From the NCBI GenBank assembly GCA_016858145.1, contig JAEHOE010000192.1, forward strand, positions 62,001 to 126,000: DNA of 64,000 bases, read 5' to 3'. Source of the stretch: Edaphochlamys debaryana (taxonomy: Eukaryota > Chlorophyta > Chlorophyceae > Chlamydomonadales). Positions 22,701 to 34,100 of the stretch are shown here, in pieces. A model generated the notes under the pieces. It did not search any database. It worked only from the letters and a program-made list of their open reading frames with translations, and had not been told where the DNA came from. The position numbers and the translations under genes are program-made. The number at the start of each line of letters is the position of its first letter. Position 1 is the stretch's first letter.

Positions 22701-25083
22701 CTGCCGCCCGCCGCTTTTTCTCCTTGCGCTGCTGCCGCCTCAGCCGCTTCCGCGCTCTCCGCTCTTCCTTGAGGGAAGCTGCGTCGGCCCCAGGCGATGC
22801 CTCCGCCTCCTCGTCCTCCTCGTCGTCCTCCTCGTCCTCCCCGCCGGCATCCCCATTGTCCTCAACTGCCCCTTCCCCCTGCTGCCGCTGCGCAGGTGAA
22901 TCCCCCTCCGCCTTCTTCCGCCGCGGCTTCTCCTCCTCACGCGGCCGCCGTTGCTCGTCTTCCCGGCCTCCGCCCCCGCCCGCAGCAGCCCCCGGCGCAG
23001 GGCGCGGTGGGGACTCGGGCCCCCGCCGCCCGCTTGACCCCGACTCGGGGGAGGCGCCCCCGCCGGAGCCTCTCCTGCCGCGGCGGGCCGCAGCTGCCTG
23101 GGCCCCGGCCCCGTCCGCCTCAGCCGCGGCCTGCCCCGCCTGCCCGCCGCCCGCCGCCTGCTGCCCCGAGCCGCCTGCCCCGGCCTGCGCCTCCTGCGCC
23201 TGCTGCGGCGGCTGCTGCGGCTGCAGGGGCGCCCCGGGGTAGGGCAGGGGGGCGATGGGGGCCCAGCGCTCTTCTCGCTTGGGCCCCACGCCCTCGTCGG
23301 GGGTCCGGTCGCCCCAGTGCAGCAGCGTCACACCCAAAAGCACCTGCGGGGGCGGGAGGGGCCGGGGTGGGCAGGGGCTGAGAGCGACTGCCTGGGGCTC
23401 AGCAGGGGGTCGTCTGCTGGTGTGCACCGCACAGCCAGACACCGTCACTCCCTTCCATCTCGCTCCCTGTCCCCCCTTCCCCGCCGCCCTCCAGGCCCCC
23501 GCACCTCCTCCGTGTTGGACGGCTGGTCCTTGCCGTTTGCGTCCCTCCAGGGGTCCCACTGCACCTGGAGGGGTTGAGGGGCGAGGGGTGCGCGGCCAGG
23601 AGGACGTGGAAAGGGATAGGGGACCGGAGCCAAGAGCCTCGGCCCATGCCTGCACGTTCCCGGCCTGCCTCCCTCATGCCTCCCATCAGCGCCCGTGCCC
23701 CCACCCCTCCATAGCGCCCGCCCGCCCCCCCCGCCTCCCCCCCTCCCCGCACCTCCAGCGCGGGGGTCTCCGGCAGAACCCCGCACACGCTGCCGCTGAA
23801 CCAGCGCCCGTGCGGCTGCTCGTCGTGGTAGAAGACGTGGCAGCGCCGTTGCAGCAGGGACCCGCTGGGGGCGGAGGGGGCGGCGGAGCCGGAGGGGCCG
23901 GCCCCCGCTGCGGCTGCGGCCCCCTGCTGGGCGGCCAGCAGGCGCTGCAGGTAGGCGAGCAGGGGCTCCTGGGGGGGGGCGGGGGTTGACACGGATGAAG
24001 GCACACGAGGGTGTTCATGGCGGGTAGGCGGGGGCTGAGCTTGCTGGTGCGGGCGGTTAGAAAGCCAGGCCAGCGGCGCCCTGGGCCCTCATCCCCTCAC
24101 CCCCCGCCCTGGCCCCTGGCCCCGGTCTCCCCCACCCCCCGCCCCTCCGCCCCCCCTCCGCACCTTCCCCGCCAGCCCCTGGCGCCCCGGCTCCCCCGCC
24201 CCCAGGTCCACGTCCACGGCGCTGAGCAGCAGGTGCCGCACCGCCCAGTCAGCAGTCCGGTTCTCCACGCGGGTGTTGGTGCTGTGCTCGTGCCACTGGG
24301 GCAGATTGAACACGCGCCCGTAGAAGGGCGGCCGAGCGGCCCCGCCCGCCCCGGCCCCCACGGACGGCTGCCGCGGGCCCCCCTCGCTGCGGTTGAGGTC
24401 GAGGCACCAGGCGCAGACACAGGCCACCTGGATGTTCTCCACCAGAGCATCGTGGGCTGGTAGGGGGAGGGGGGGGAGGGGGTGGGGTGGGGAGGGGGGG
24501 TGGGGAGGGGGGGTGAAGCCAGGCTCCCCACAGCGGCTAGGGCAAGCAGGCCCGCCCCCCCCCCAAAGGCAGAGGGGGGGGTCCCGACAGCCCCGCAGGC
24601 CCCCGGCGCCCCAGATCCCCTGAGCCCGCCTGTAACACACCGCCGATGAGCCTGGCGCGCTTGGGAAGCTCGGGAGGGGGGGGAGGCTGGGGAGGGGGGG
24701 GCACGGGGGGGGGGAACTGGATGACTGGATGACTACCCCCCCCTACCTACGGCAGGCCGGTGCCAGCCAGTCCGTGCCAGCCAGCCAGTCTTTGCACCCG
24801 CTCCACTCACCTGGCCGGGTTTGAGTTTGGGTTTGGGGGGCCCGCACACGAGCCAGAGCTCGGGGAAGGCAAGGGCGATGTGGACCAGTTTGCGGCCCCC
24901 AGGGTCCAGCCCCAGCCCCGTCACATTTCGACTGGAGCTGCGGTCAGTGTTTTTTTTGCGGTCGACCGTAAAGGCCTTCAGACGCTCAGCGAGAGGAGCA
25001 GATGGCTCGTATGGCTCCTTCTTCTTCCTCTTTGGCGCCGGGCCCGGCTCCTTGTCCGGAGTCCCGCCACGCTTGCCAACCAT
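13343..25083 (-). CDS. Giant Ala/Pro/Gln-rich protein of unknown function, 3306 aa, 10 exons
   Basis: Minus-strand exons: 25083-24811, 24668-24641, 24456-24164, 23968-23753, 23564-23505, 23343-16993 (6351 bases), 16820-16410, 16198-16088, 15816-14908, 14611-13343; all GT-AG and in frame, starting MVGKRGGTPDK. I recognise no family. Residues 1-340 look folded: a basic KRKKKEP stretch, LVHIALAFPELWLVCG, a Cys-rich VACVCAWCLDLN, and HVFYHDEQPHGRWFSGSVCG followed by VQWDPWRD, which has a Tudor-like flavour. Residues about 350-1500 are low-complexity, with basic and acidic patches (exon 6). Residues about 1750-2050 regain order (LLVSPTNPAYSRVALAHFRA, WLGCGLCEVAAL). Residues 2330-2900 are helical (EEYWQALCRLAALHAVLPVL, YVMRFECCGAALGTSFNVQ, LHYMVSLLGQDPRMRT). 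The C-terminal 400 residues are Ala/Gln-rich with a polyQ run and QQYQQQYP repeats. By composition it could be a nuclear or transcription-associated scaffold; that is inference only. Confidence 0.82.
13560..13730 (-). repeat. PQQYQQQ repeats and polyQ tract in giant protein C-terminus
   Basis: In the last exon of the giant gene, plus-strand GCTGCTG repeats at 13699-13729 read as about ten consecutive Gln on the minus strand. They are followed at 13560-13690 by imperfect Tyr-Pro-Gln-Gln-type repeats. The CAG purity and the tandem Tyr/Gln pattern suggest microsatellite expansion inside coding DNA. Confidence 0.85.
14661..14767. repeat. 10-bp tandem repeat with 20-bp higher-order structure, in intron
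   Basis: About ten and a half copies of a decamer, GCATTCTGGA or GCAATCTGGA, lie in the last intron (14612-14907) of the giant gene. The first copies alternate between the two variants, forming a 20-bp unit; the last four are identical GCATTCTGGA copies. Because the unit length is not a multiple of three, the array is open in several frames and creates false ORFs. Confidence 0.93.
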
Positions 25084-25555
25084 CCGCCCAGGGCCTTGCT
25101 TGCTTTAGGCCCAGGCCTCTAGCGGGCGCTGTCCGACATCCCCGGCCGCTCTGCCATCCACGCGCGGCCACAGGCACAGCGCAACAGTCTCTTTGCGCTG
25201 TGTTTTGGCATTCTGCTCGGGCAAACGCGACAAGGTAGGTACTGGTGCGGAAGTAGTTGAGGGATCGCGTGTATGTCAGTATGTTCAAGAGTATGCGGGC
25301 TCTGGTGCCGCGCAGCTGTGTCTGCACCTGCATGGTCTCCCGCGCTGCGACAAACATTGCGCCGAAAGCGTGCCCTTTGCAGCTGTTTCGACTCATTTGG
25401 TTTCTGCTGCTACCTGTCCTGTATGCACTAGCCAAGGGCCAAACACCGCACACGTGCGGAGCACCATCGCCGCCCTTCGGCACTTGCGGCCGGTTAAGGG
25501 GACCGCACAGGTCGTGTGAGGATACCCGTCAAGCGTGTGCGACAGGGGACCAGCC
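25084..25555. promoter_or_regulatory. Probable bidirectional promoter between giant gene and RETICULATA-related gene
   Basis: The start codons of the minus-strand giant gene (25083) and the plus-strand RETICULATA-related gene (25556) are 472 bases apart with no other gene between them. Both promoters and 5'UTRs must share this space unless upstream non-coding exons exist. No TATA box or known element was recognised. Confidence 0.5.
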
Positions 25556-28500
25556 ATGCTTGCCCGCCGCGCCGTCCAGCCGGCCTCTAAACCCCAGGCC
25601 GGGCTGCTTGCAGCGCTGCCCGTGCGACGCCCTGCTGTTCTTCGCCGGGTAAGTACCTAGAGCCGCATTGGTGGTGATGACCTCGACAGCTGGGCCTGCA
25701 GCGCTCCCGGGGACGGCCTGATGACTCGGGACCCGGCATGCATGCCCCGCAGGCGGGCGCGGTCCAGTGTGTTGCCCTCGCGCCCAGCAGCAGCGGCCGC
25801 GATGACGAGGCGGCGGTCGCGTCTGCGGCCTCGGCCACAGTCCAGTCCCCCCTGAGCGGCCTAGCGACGCCCACGCCCATCGCTCCGGCTACGCCCGCTC
25901 GCGACGTCCGCGCCGAGGCGGCAGCTGGCGGCGGCGACGGCGGGGCCAAGGGCGGCAGCGGGGGCGGTGGCGGTGGTGGCGGAGGCGGGGGCGGCGGCGA
26001 GGGCGGCAGCGGGGACGACGAGGACCGCGTGCTCAACATCGCCCAGGTGCGCATCCGCTCCCCTCCCCTCCCCGACCCCAACGCCCGACCCCTTCCCGTC
26101 CCTCCCCGCCCTACCCCTCCCCGCCCCGTCGCCTCCCGCCCACATCCTCCCCCCTCCCGCCCCCCTGCCCGCTCTCCCTCCCCCCCTCCCCCCCAGGTGG
26201 AGGCCTTTGCCGCCGAGAAGAAGATCACGCTGCCCGCGGACATGCTCGAGGTGGCCAAGAAGTTCGGGCTGCGCTCCTCGGTGCTCAACGCCTTCGTGGC
26301 GGCGCAGGTGGGCAGACCGCGGACAGGGGTATGTGCACCCGCCACCCCCCTCGCAGTGCCCCACCCCCCCGCCCCATCCCTACGCACCCCGCAGCTCTCT
26401 CCTGCGGCTGCCGCCGCCCCCGCTCCCCCTCCCCTCCCCGCAACGACGCTCTCCCGCTCAGCTTCTAAGACCCTCCCGCCTCCCCCCCCCCAGGGCCTGT
26501 TCCTGACGGGCTTCCTGTGCCGCTCCATGCCCTACTTCCGCGACCGCATCCTGGCGGACCCCCTGTTCCTGTTCAAAGTGGGGGCCGAGGTGGTCATCGA
26601 CTCGGGTGAGGGGGGGGGGGCGGGTGAGGGGGGGGAGTTGAGGGGGGGGGCGGGTGAGGGAGGGGGGCGGGGCTGGGCGGTGGGGGGGCGGGAGCTATGG
26701 TGGGGGCGGACGTGGCGTTGGATGCAGTCGGGTGGGGGCCTCGGGGGCCCGAAGCCTGCGGTGTGTGCGCTGCGGGCTGCCGTGTGCGCTGCACTGGCGG
26801 CCGGGGTGGAGGGTAGCGGCACGGGCGGCGGCGAGGGGGCCACCAGCTGGCGGTGGCGAGTGCTCAGCCGCCGGGACTCAAGGCGCCGCCACCCCACTCC
26901 CCGCTCCCGTTCCCCCCCGCCCCCACCCCCCAGGCTGCGCCACGGTTGCCGAGGTGCGCAAGCGCGGCAAGGACTTCTGGGCGGAGTTCGAGTTCTACCT
27001 GTCGGACCTGCTGGTGGGTTGGGGGGGGGGGGGGGGTGTGCTGGGGGGCATGGGGAGGAGTGCCAGGAGGGGAGGGGGTGCTTGGGGGAGGGGTGCGCAG
27101 GCTTCACAGACGGGCAGGAGGTCGCCCCGAGGTGACAGGGCAGGGAGGCGGAAAGGGCAGGGCAGGACCCTGCCGGTGCGCCATGCGGTGGAGCTGCTCG
27201 TTGGTGGGGCCGGGGGCATGGGGGGGGAGGGGGGCTTGAGGAGCCTCCTCCCGGGTGCTGCGCCCTGCTCTGCGCCGAAGCCGTTCTGCCCATACGGGCC
27301 GTACTGCCCCACCCCCCGGCCTCCCTGCTCACTAGCTGCCCCTCCTCCTCCTCTTCTCCCTCCCCCCCCCAGGTGGGCCTGGTCCTGGACGTGGTGCTGG
27401 TGTCCCTCATGGCCCCCGCGGCAGTGCTGGGGGGGGTCAGCCGGGCGGCCATGAGCAGCAGTGAGCGGGGGAAGGGGAAGGGGGGGAAGGGATGGCGGTC
27501 AAGTGGGTCGGGAGCTGGTGGCGCCGTGGGCACAGGGGGCCGTGAGCCCCTGCCTGGTGCGGGCTGGCCAGGGGAGGGGCCTGTGCGGCGGCACCGACGA
27601 CCCCGTCCCCGGCTCGACTGCAGCTGCTGACTGCCCCCCGGTCCTGCGTCCTCACCCTCACCCCTCCCCCCCCCCAGCCCCGCTGGCCAAGTGGCTGGCC
27701 ACCATTCCCTCGGCCGTGTTTGAGGCCTCGGTGCCGGGCGTTAAGGTGGGGGCGGGGGGGTGTAGCGGGGGGGGGGGTGCTGAGAGTTGCCGGTGGCAGT
27801 GCTTGTGGCGGGGTGGGAAGCCGAGCGGCCCGCGTTACCCCCGCCGCAGCCCTGCGGCTCATCCCCCCCCCTCTTCACACCACCCACCACCACCACTACC
27901 AGCACTCTGAGAGCCATCGCACCCGCAGCTGTGGGATTTGACACCCACCCCCTCACCCCTGCAACCCCCCCCCCCAGGTGTACGGCTTGGGCCAGCGCGT
28001 TTCCTGCCTGTTCGTCAAGTTCCTCGAGTACTCGCTGGCGGGCATCTGCTGCGGCCTGCTGGGGCAGGGCCTGGCCAACAGCCTCATGACGCTCAAGTGG
28101 GGCAGGGGGGGGAGGAAGAAGGAGGGGGAGGGGGAGGGGGAAGGGGGCCGGATGGGAGATGGTGTGAGGAAGGAGAGATGCTGGGAGCTGGGTTAAAAGG
28201 CTTGTTGGGGCTGTGCATAGTCTTCCTCACCCAACCCCTGCACCAGCCCCCGCTCCCCACCTGACCCACCACCACCCCGCCACCACCTCTCCCCCCAGGC
28301 GCCAGATCCACGGCGCCAAGGAGGACGACGTGCCCGTGCCGCCCCTGTTCAAGACGGCGCTGGTGTGGGGCCTGTTCATGGGGGTGTCGTCCAACACCCG
28401 CTACCAGGTGGGGGGGGAGGGGGGGGGGAGGGCCTGGCAGGGAGGGGTGAGGGATGCGGGGGCAGTGGGAGGACTGGGGGGTCAGGGGCGCGGGGATATG

Positions 28501-29183
28501 GGCGGGGGCGAGGTGGGGAGTCGTGGGGGGCCGCGGAGTGCAGTGAAGCCGGGGGATCGGGGCCGACGCACGGCCGCCTGTGCAAGCAGGGGGCACCGCC
28601 AGGGGCCCGCCTGGACGCGCTTCAGCTTTGTTGACCCCTCAGAGCGCCTCGTTCTTTGCGTATGGAGCCCGTTTGCGGTCCGCAGCACCTTCCCAGCCCG
28701 CCCCGCTGCCACCTCTATCACCCCTCCCATCTGGACCCCACCCCCACCCCACCCCACCCCAACCCCCCCCTGCCCGCCCGCAGATCGTATTCGGCCTGGA
28801 GCGGCTGGTGGACATGACCATCGCCCGCTCGGTGCCGCAGGTGGGGGGAGGAGCGAGAGGGGGGGCAGAGGGGGGGATGTAGGGGAGCCGAGGACGAGGG
28901 CGACGAAGGGGGAAAGGTGGGGTGGGAGGAGGGGCGGCCTGCAGGGGGCCGGGCCAGGGGCATGGGGGCCTGCGGCGAGGCGAGGCGGCTGGCCTCCTCC
29001 GCAGCTGCCTTCGCCCAGGCCCTCGTTCTCCGGGGCCCTTGACATGCACCGACCGGTCCCCCGCCTCCCGCCCCGCCTGCCGTACAGGTGGCGTACGGCA
29101 CCACAATTGCCATTCGGTTCGTGAACAACGTCATCGGAGGGGAGAACTTCATCGACATGGCTCGCTGGGCGGGCGTGCAGTAG
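25556..29183 (+). CDS. RETICULATA-related (DUF3411) chloroplast membrane protein, 408 aa, 11 exons
   Basis: Exons: 25556-25648, 25753-26046, 26197-26307, 26494-26605, 26934-27013, 27373-27460, 27678-27745, 27978-28096, 28299-28407, 28784-28840, 29088-29183; in frame throughout. The DUF3411/RETICULATA-related family comprises plastid-envelope proteins linked in plants to leaf and chloroplast development and to plastid metabolite supply. Diagnostic parts: MPYFRDRILADPLFLFKVGA, VLDVVLVSLMAP, a hydrophobic LFVKFLEYSLAGICCGLLGQ, LFKTALVWGLFMGVSSNTRY, IVFGLERLVD and the family C-terminus GENFIDMARWAGVQ. Exon 1 starts with MLARRAVQPASKPQAGLLAA, an Arg/Ala/Ser-rich presequence fitting a chloroplast transit peptide. 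An acidic/Gly-rich linker (GGGGGGEGG, DDED) separates it from the conserved domain, as is usual in the family. The ATG at 25738 in the same frame lies inside intron 1 and was not chosen. The gene is divergent from the giant gene. Confidence 0.95.
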
Positions 29184-31170
29184 GGGGGCGGGAGGAAGCC
29201 GAAGGGGCCGGACCGCGGGGGGCAGGAGCGCTCCCTTGCGAGCGGTCGGACTCGGGGCCTTACGGGCCCCCCAGGCGGGGTCGAGGAGGAGGGCAACGTG
29301 GCGGAGGGAACTCGATGCAAGCGCCGCGTCTGCAAAGGCGGACGGCGGGGGCGGTGTGGCCGGGCTGGGGGTGCCCTGGACTTGGTTGGGAGAGGTGCCG
29401 AGGTTCAGCGGGGCCCGCTGTAGGTTCCCACGGGGGGTGGCCTTGGGGGGCTGCGGGGCTGCGTGCAGGAGCCGTGTGGTGTCACCCGGGCGGTGAGGGT
29501 GCAGGTCATGGGAGGAGGTGCAATCGTGCGGTGGCATCGGCAATGGTGAATGGGCGGCCGGGGGGGAGCGACACGACGTTTTGCTGGAGGGGGGTACGCG
29601 AGCGCAGAGCAACACAGAGCATGGGTAAGGGCGGAAGAGGCGGGTGAGGCGGTGCATGAGGCTGATGTACTGGGCTACGGTGTGTTATGGTGAGCAAGTC
29701 ATGGGGGGCCGGTGCTGAAAGGAGCTGGAGGCCTGAAGCTGAGGAGCAGGCAGGCCAGGCTGTGTGGGCCCTGCCGCCTGTGCATGGGCTGCGGCCCTGT
29801 GGGCTCTTGTCTGGGTCATGGTTCAGGCCAGAAAAGCAGCGGTACGAAGGCCAGGCCACGCACAGGAGGGATGATGCCGGCGACGAGGCGCCCGGAGGCC
29901 GGCAAGCAGAGTCTGCTGTAACAACTCCTGCCTGAGTAGTCTAAGGGTCTGCTTGCGTAGCCCGATGCCTTCAGTGTTCAGGTGGATCGGTGGGGGCCCA
30001 GTCCCAGCCCCGTGCCAGGTGCCACCGCCACTGCTGCACAATCTCCGGAATGGCCCTGCCAAGCCAGCAGGCGTGTGCCCTAGCCGCGCTGCAGGTGGAC
30101 CGCCGTGCACGGTCGAGCTCCATCGAGGCCCTGATAACGATTCGACAGGGGATGCCAGGGCGAAGCTACAATAGCGAAGGGGGATGCAACGGAAGGATGC
30201 GATGGGGTGGGGCGCGCGAGAGGCACCGGTCTGGCGGGAAGGTTGGAGGATGCACAGCGTGGCAAGTTGCGGCCAGGGGCACTCCCGCTGGCGCGGCAGG
30301 GGGGCAACGGCTACGGCAGGGCTCGCGTCGGGCGACAGGGGGAAGGGTGTGGAAGGGGCCCTGCACCTGCCCGTGCAGGCCCGTGCGACAAGGGGCTGGG
30401 CGGCGATGAAGGGGGCGACCATTACGCATGTTGTTAGCTATTTACTGCTTGCGCTGTCCGGGAAGTGCCGGCGGTGGGGAAAGGCCGTAAACGTCGGTGG
30501 CCAGGTGGCAAGACGGATTGATCGGATCGTGCCCCCAAACCGCGTGCGGCCCTGGGCCCTCCTCCGCCCCCACACGGGTCACACAGTAAAGACGAGCGGA
30601 CAACGTGATCCAGTAGCTTAATTCTGTTTCGGCCCTTGTGACGCTCCACACCTTCCACTCCATCCATTGGACCGCTACTTCCGCGCTTCGGCGCCCCTCT
30701 GCTTCCACCACCCCGACTGACCGCCTCCTTACTCACTGGTAGTTGCTCTTCAATCGAACTGTCCTCGCTGCCTCAGCAGCGTCAGATCGACCCGCTCCGG
30801 CGTGGACACGCGGTGCCGCGTTGCTACGCGCCTTCCAAGGATCGCAGGATGGACAGGAACAGCTAGCACGGGGTATCTCTTCCTTTGGTGAGCCGTGCGC
30901 GTGTAGAGATGTAGACCCAGCTCCCTCCAGAGACTCGGGTTCCTTGCGTCCTGGCCGTCCTTGGCATCCAAGATGTGAGATATCTTCTCCTGCAGTTGCT
31001 GCAGCGGGTCGCAGGGTTGCTGGTGCAGCAACACTCTCTTGCGTCTGACCGCCGACCTGGTCCGTCCGCCAGACGCGTCTGGAGTGGTGCTTGTGGCATC
31101 AAAACATCAGGCGGCCGCGTGCCAACGGAAGGCGCGGCCGACCAGGCGCTGGCGGGCGTGAAGGGGCCGG
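29184..31170. other. Intergenic region between RETICULATA-related gene and glycosyltransferase gene
   Basis: This 2-kb stretch probably contains the 3'UTR of the upstream gene and the promoter and 5'UTR of the downstream one. No gene is supported with confidence. One minus-strand stretch at about 31040-30850 is coding-like and is reported as a finding. Confidence 0.5.
29917..29921 (+). terminator. Candidate poly(A) signal TGTAA for the RETICULATA-related gene
   Basis: TGTAA, the usual polyadenylation signal of Chlamydomonas and relatives, occurs 734 bases past the stop codon. The pentamer is rare in the GC-rich intergenic DNA here, but chance occurrence cannot be excluded. Confidence 0.3.
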
Positions 31171-34100
31171 ATGTTTGGCCGGCGCGTGAGGAGCGACGAT
31201 GTCGACGATGAGGAGCGACGGGGCGCGGGTCCTGCACATCCATCGCTGCCGGCAGGCCGAGCACGCGGGGGTTCGGGCGTGCCATACGCCATGTTCACCT
31301 ACCCCGCCATGCTAGCGGTCGCCCTGTTCCTCACGGGCTTCTTCGCTGGCGTCTTCAAGGACACGGGGTCGGGGGCAGGCCGGGGAGGGAGTGGCCCCAA
31401 CAACGTCGTGCACCCCGACTGCGCGGTGCCCCTACTGTCCCCCCTTGACTCGGGGCGGCATCAAGGGGTCATCGATGTCCTAGCCCTGCCCGAAGTAGAG
31501 CCGACGTGGGAGCCGGCACCCCCCACGCGCACGTTGCGCTTCGCGGTGTGCAACGGCTTTGCCAATCAGCGCCTGTCGGTGGTGTACGCCGCGCTGTTGG
31601 CGTACCGGCTGGGCCGCTCGCTCGTGCTGCCCGTGAGCGAGGGTGGCGGGTGGCTGGGTGGGGGTTGAGGGGCCACGGGATGCAGCAACACTCTGGAGGT
31701 CCCTGATCAAACGATCCCATCGGAAAGCACGTCGGGTGTCATGTCCTTTCCGTACCCCATCCGCCCCTGTCCGCGCCCCAACCCCCCTCCTCACAGGACC
31801 TCATAGACATGGGCCTGCAGCGGGAGGACGTCACGGTGCTGGCCAGCGACACCAACCGGGTGAGCGCCGCGGGGGGGGGGGGGCAGTGGCAGCAGGGGGC
31901 AGGGGAGGGGGGTGGACTGGCAGGGTCCTGGCAGGGGGGGCGAGAAGGTGGGTTGGCAGGGGAGGGTTCCAGCGGGGAGAGCGCACGGACGTTACCGGGG
32001 TCCGTTATGAGGAAGCCGCGGAGGTGCAAGGGGTAAGCGCCCACAAGGTGAACTGTGCGCTGTGGAGCCTATCGGGTCGCTGGGCAATCCTGGCAAAGGG
32101 AGGAGGGCGGGTCCGGAGCATGGCGTGCTGCCCACTGGGAGCGTGCCTTTCCACGCGGGCGCCTGGGGCCGGTCGGGAAGGCTCGGGGCTCTCCCTGGGA
32201 TGTGGGTTGCCTCATCCTACCCCGAATAGCGCCTTCCTGACCGCACACGTCCTCGTCTCTCTCCCCTCCACCCCGCTGCGCTCTACAGGTGGCGTTCGCT
32301 GACATGTACGATGTGGGGACCTTCGTTGCGGCCATGCGGGCGGTACGCATGACAGTGCTGACGCAGGCGGAGGCGGGGCAGGGGCCCGCGGAGGCCGTGA
32401 GCCTGCCCTCGCTGCGCGGCAATGTGGCGGCGGCGCTGGAGGAGCGGTACCGGGACACGCCGCACCTGGCCGTGGACTGCCCGCTGTTCAAGCTGCCCAA
32501 CCAGTACCTGCAGCCGCAGGTGGGGGGGAGGAGGGGCATGACCGCATCAGGGGGTAGAGACGAGGATGTGGTGGGGTGGGGTGGGTTGCCGCGGTGGGTT
32601 GGGGGGCGGAGTTGGCATGGCGACCTTGCGAGGCAGGCAGAGGGGCCCGGTGGGCTGGAGGCCAGGCGGTGTAGCATCCCTCTGTAGCCACCTTGATGCA
32701 GCCCCATGGAGTACACCTGACGCTCTGGCCGTGCCCCGTGCCTCGGGCACTTCCCTCTTCAGGACACGTTAGTTGTCTGGGCCGCGCTGAACGGGCTGCG
32801 GCCCAACCGCCAGGTGAGCGGGTGTCGTGGGCTTGGGAAGGTCGGGGCCGTGTGTGGTGCTGTGCGGCGAGTGTGGGTCGGCTACGACAATTGCAGAGAT
32901 CGTGATCTTGCTGGGCGGCTGACAGACCGAGCAGCAGGCCTGGCTGAGGCGGCAGGTCTCCCCCTGGCCGGTCTGACCGCTGCCTCCTGGTTCCCAGGCC
33001 TCGGAGACATTAGAGGCGCTGTCAGCCGCCATTACCGCCTTCGGCAACGCCCCCCACCCGGGTGCCGCGCCCGCGGCGGTGGCGGCGGCCGTCAAGGCGG
33101 CGGCGCGGAACCGCGGCAGCTCCCCGCCCGAGGAGGGTTCGCTCAGCGGCTACAACTACATCCACCTGCGCATCGAGAACGATTGGCTGGCGCACTGCAA
33201 ATAAGTGGCGGCGGGGTGCAGCGCGGGAGTGGGCCGGTTAAGGGGCCGGGCGCTGAGAGCGGGCGAGGCGGGGGCGGCCGGGATGCGCTGTGTTCGTGCC
33301 GGGGCCGGGGTCTGGGCTGGGCTGGCTGAGGTGGGCGTGTGGCCCGGCCGAGCATGCCTAGGCACGTGGGTTAGTGCCCCATGTGGGTCGCCGCATGGGC
33401 CCTCGCACCCACACCCCCTCTGCCCCTGCTTCCCCCTGGGGCCTCTCTCCCCTTCCTCCCCCTCACGCGCTGGGAGGCCATCGCTGACGGCGTGGTGCGC
33501 GACAACTGCTACTCGCACACGGAGACCGTGGAGCAGCAGCTGGCGAGCTTCGGCTTCAACACCAGCATACCGCTCTACGTGGCCTCCTACTGGTGGGGGG
33601 CGGAGGAGGCGGGGGGAAGAGTGCGGGGCGCTGCGCAACTGCAGGGGGCCGGTGCACGCAGTGGCACCTTGGCGGTGTGGAAAGGAGGCGCACGGAAGCG
33701 GTTGATCCTGCATAGCTCAACGGGGCTCTCATGTGGACAGCACAGGCGACGAGGTGGCCGCGTGCGGAGGGGCGGCTGTGGGGCAGGCGGTGGAGGGGCA
33801 GCAACGAGGACCGAGGCGCACTGTGGGAGCGGGAGAGGGCGCTGGAGCCGCCTGGGCAGCCGTGCGGCGCTGCGGAGCGGAGCGGGCGGCACCAGGCTGC
33901 GGCCCCCGGCCGACCGGGGCGCTGGCGACCCGCTCGCGCTTGGGGGCAACCCTGCGCGCAGCCCCGCAGCGTGCGGTCCACAGCTGACGCCCAGGTCCCA
34001 GGGGACGAGCCATAGCTACAGCCGTGCACTCCAGCGCGGGCCCAGCCCCGGCCCGGCCACTGACCGCCTACCTGCGTCCGCCCTCCTGCCCTGCCCCCCC

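Noticed and set aside
25738..26046. RETICULATA-related gene starting at ATG 25738 (MHAPQ)
   Set aside because: These codons lie in intron 1, just before its CAG acceptor; the exon from 25556 supplies a better start and a transit peptide.
29823..30422. 199-codon minus-strand ORF
   Set aside because: No motif, irregular composition, no supporting splice sites; probably a chance ORF.
33202..33204. In-frame TAA as the true end of the O-fucosyltransferase-like protein
   Set aside because: The domain is cut in mid-motif and the rest of it follows immediately in exon 6; the AT-AC junction restores the frame through 12 more exons.
33381..33592. Second gene starting with a signal-peptide-like MWVAAWALAP at 33381
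   Set aside because: The hydrophobic/proline stretch is the translated pyrimidine tract of the intron; RWEAIADG continues the upstream domain.
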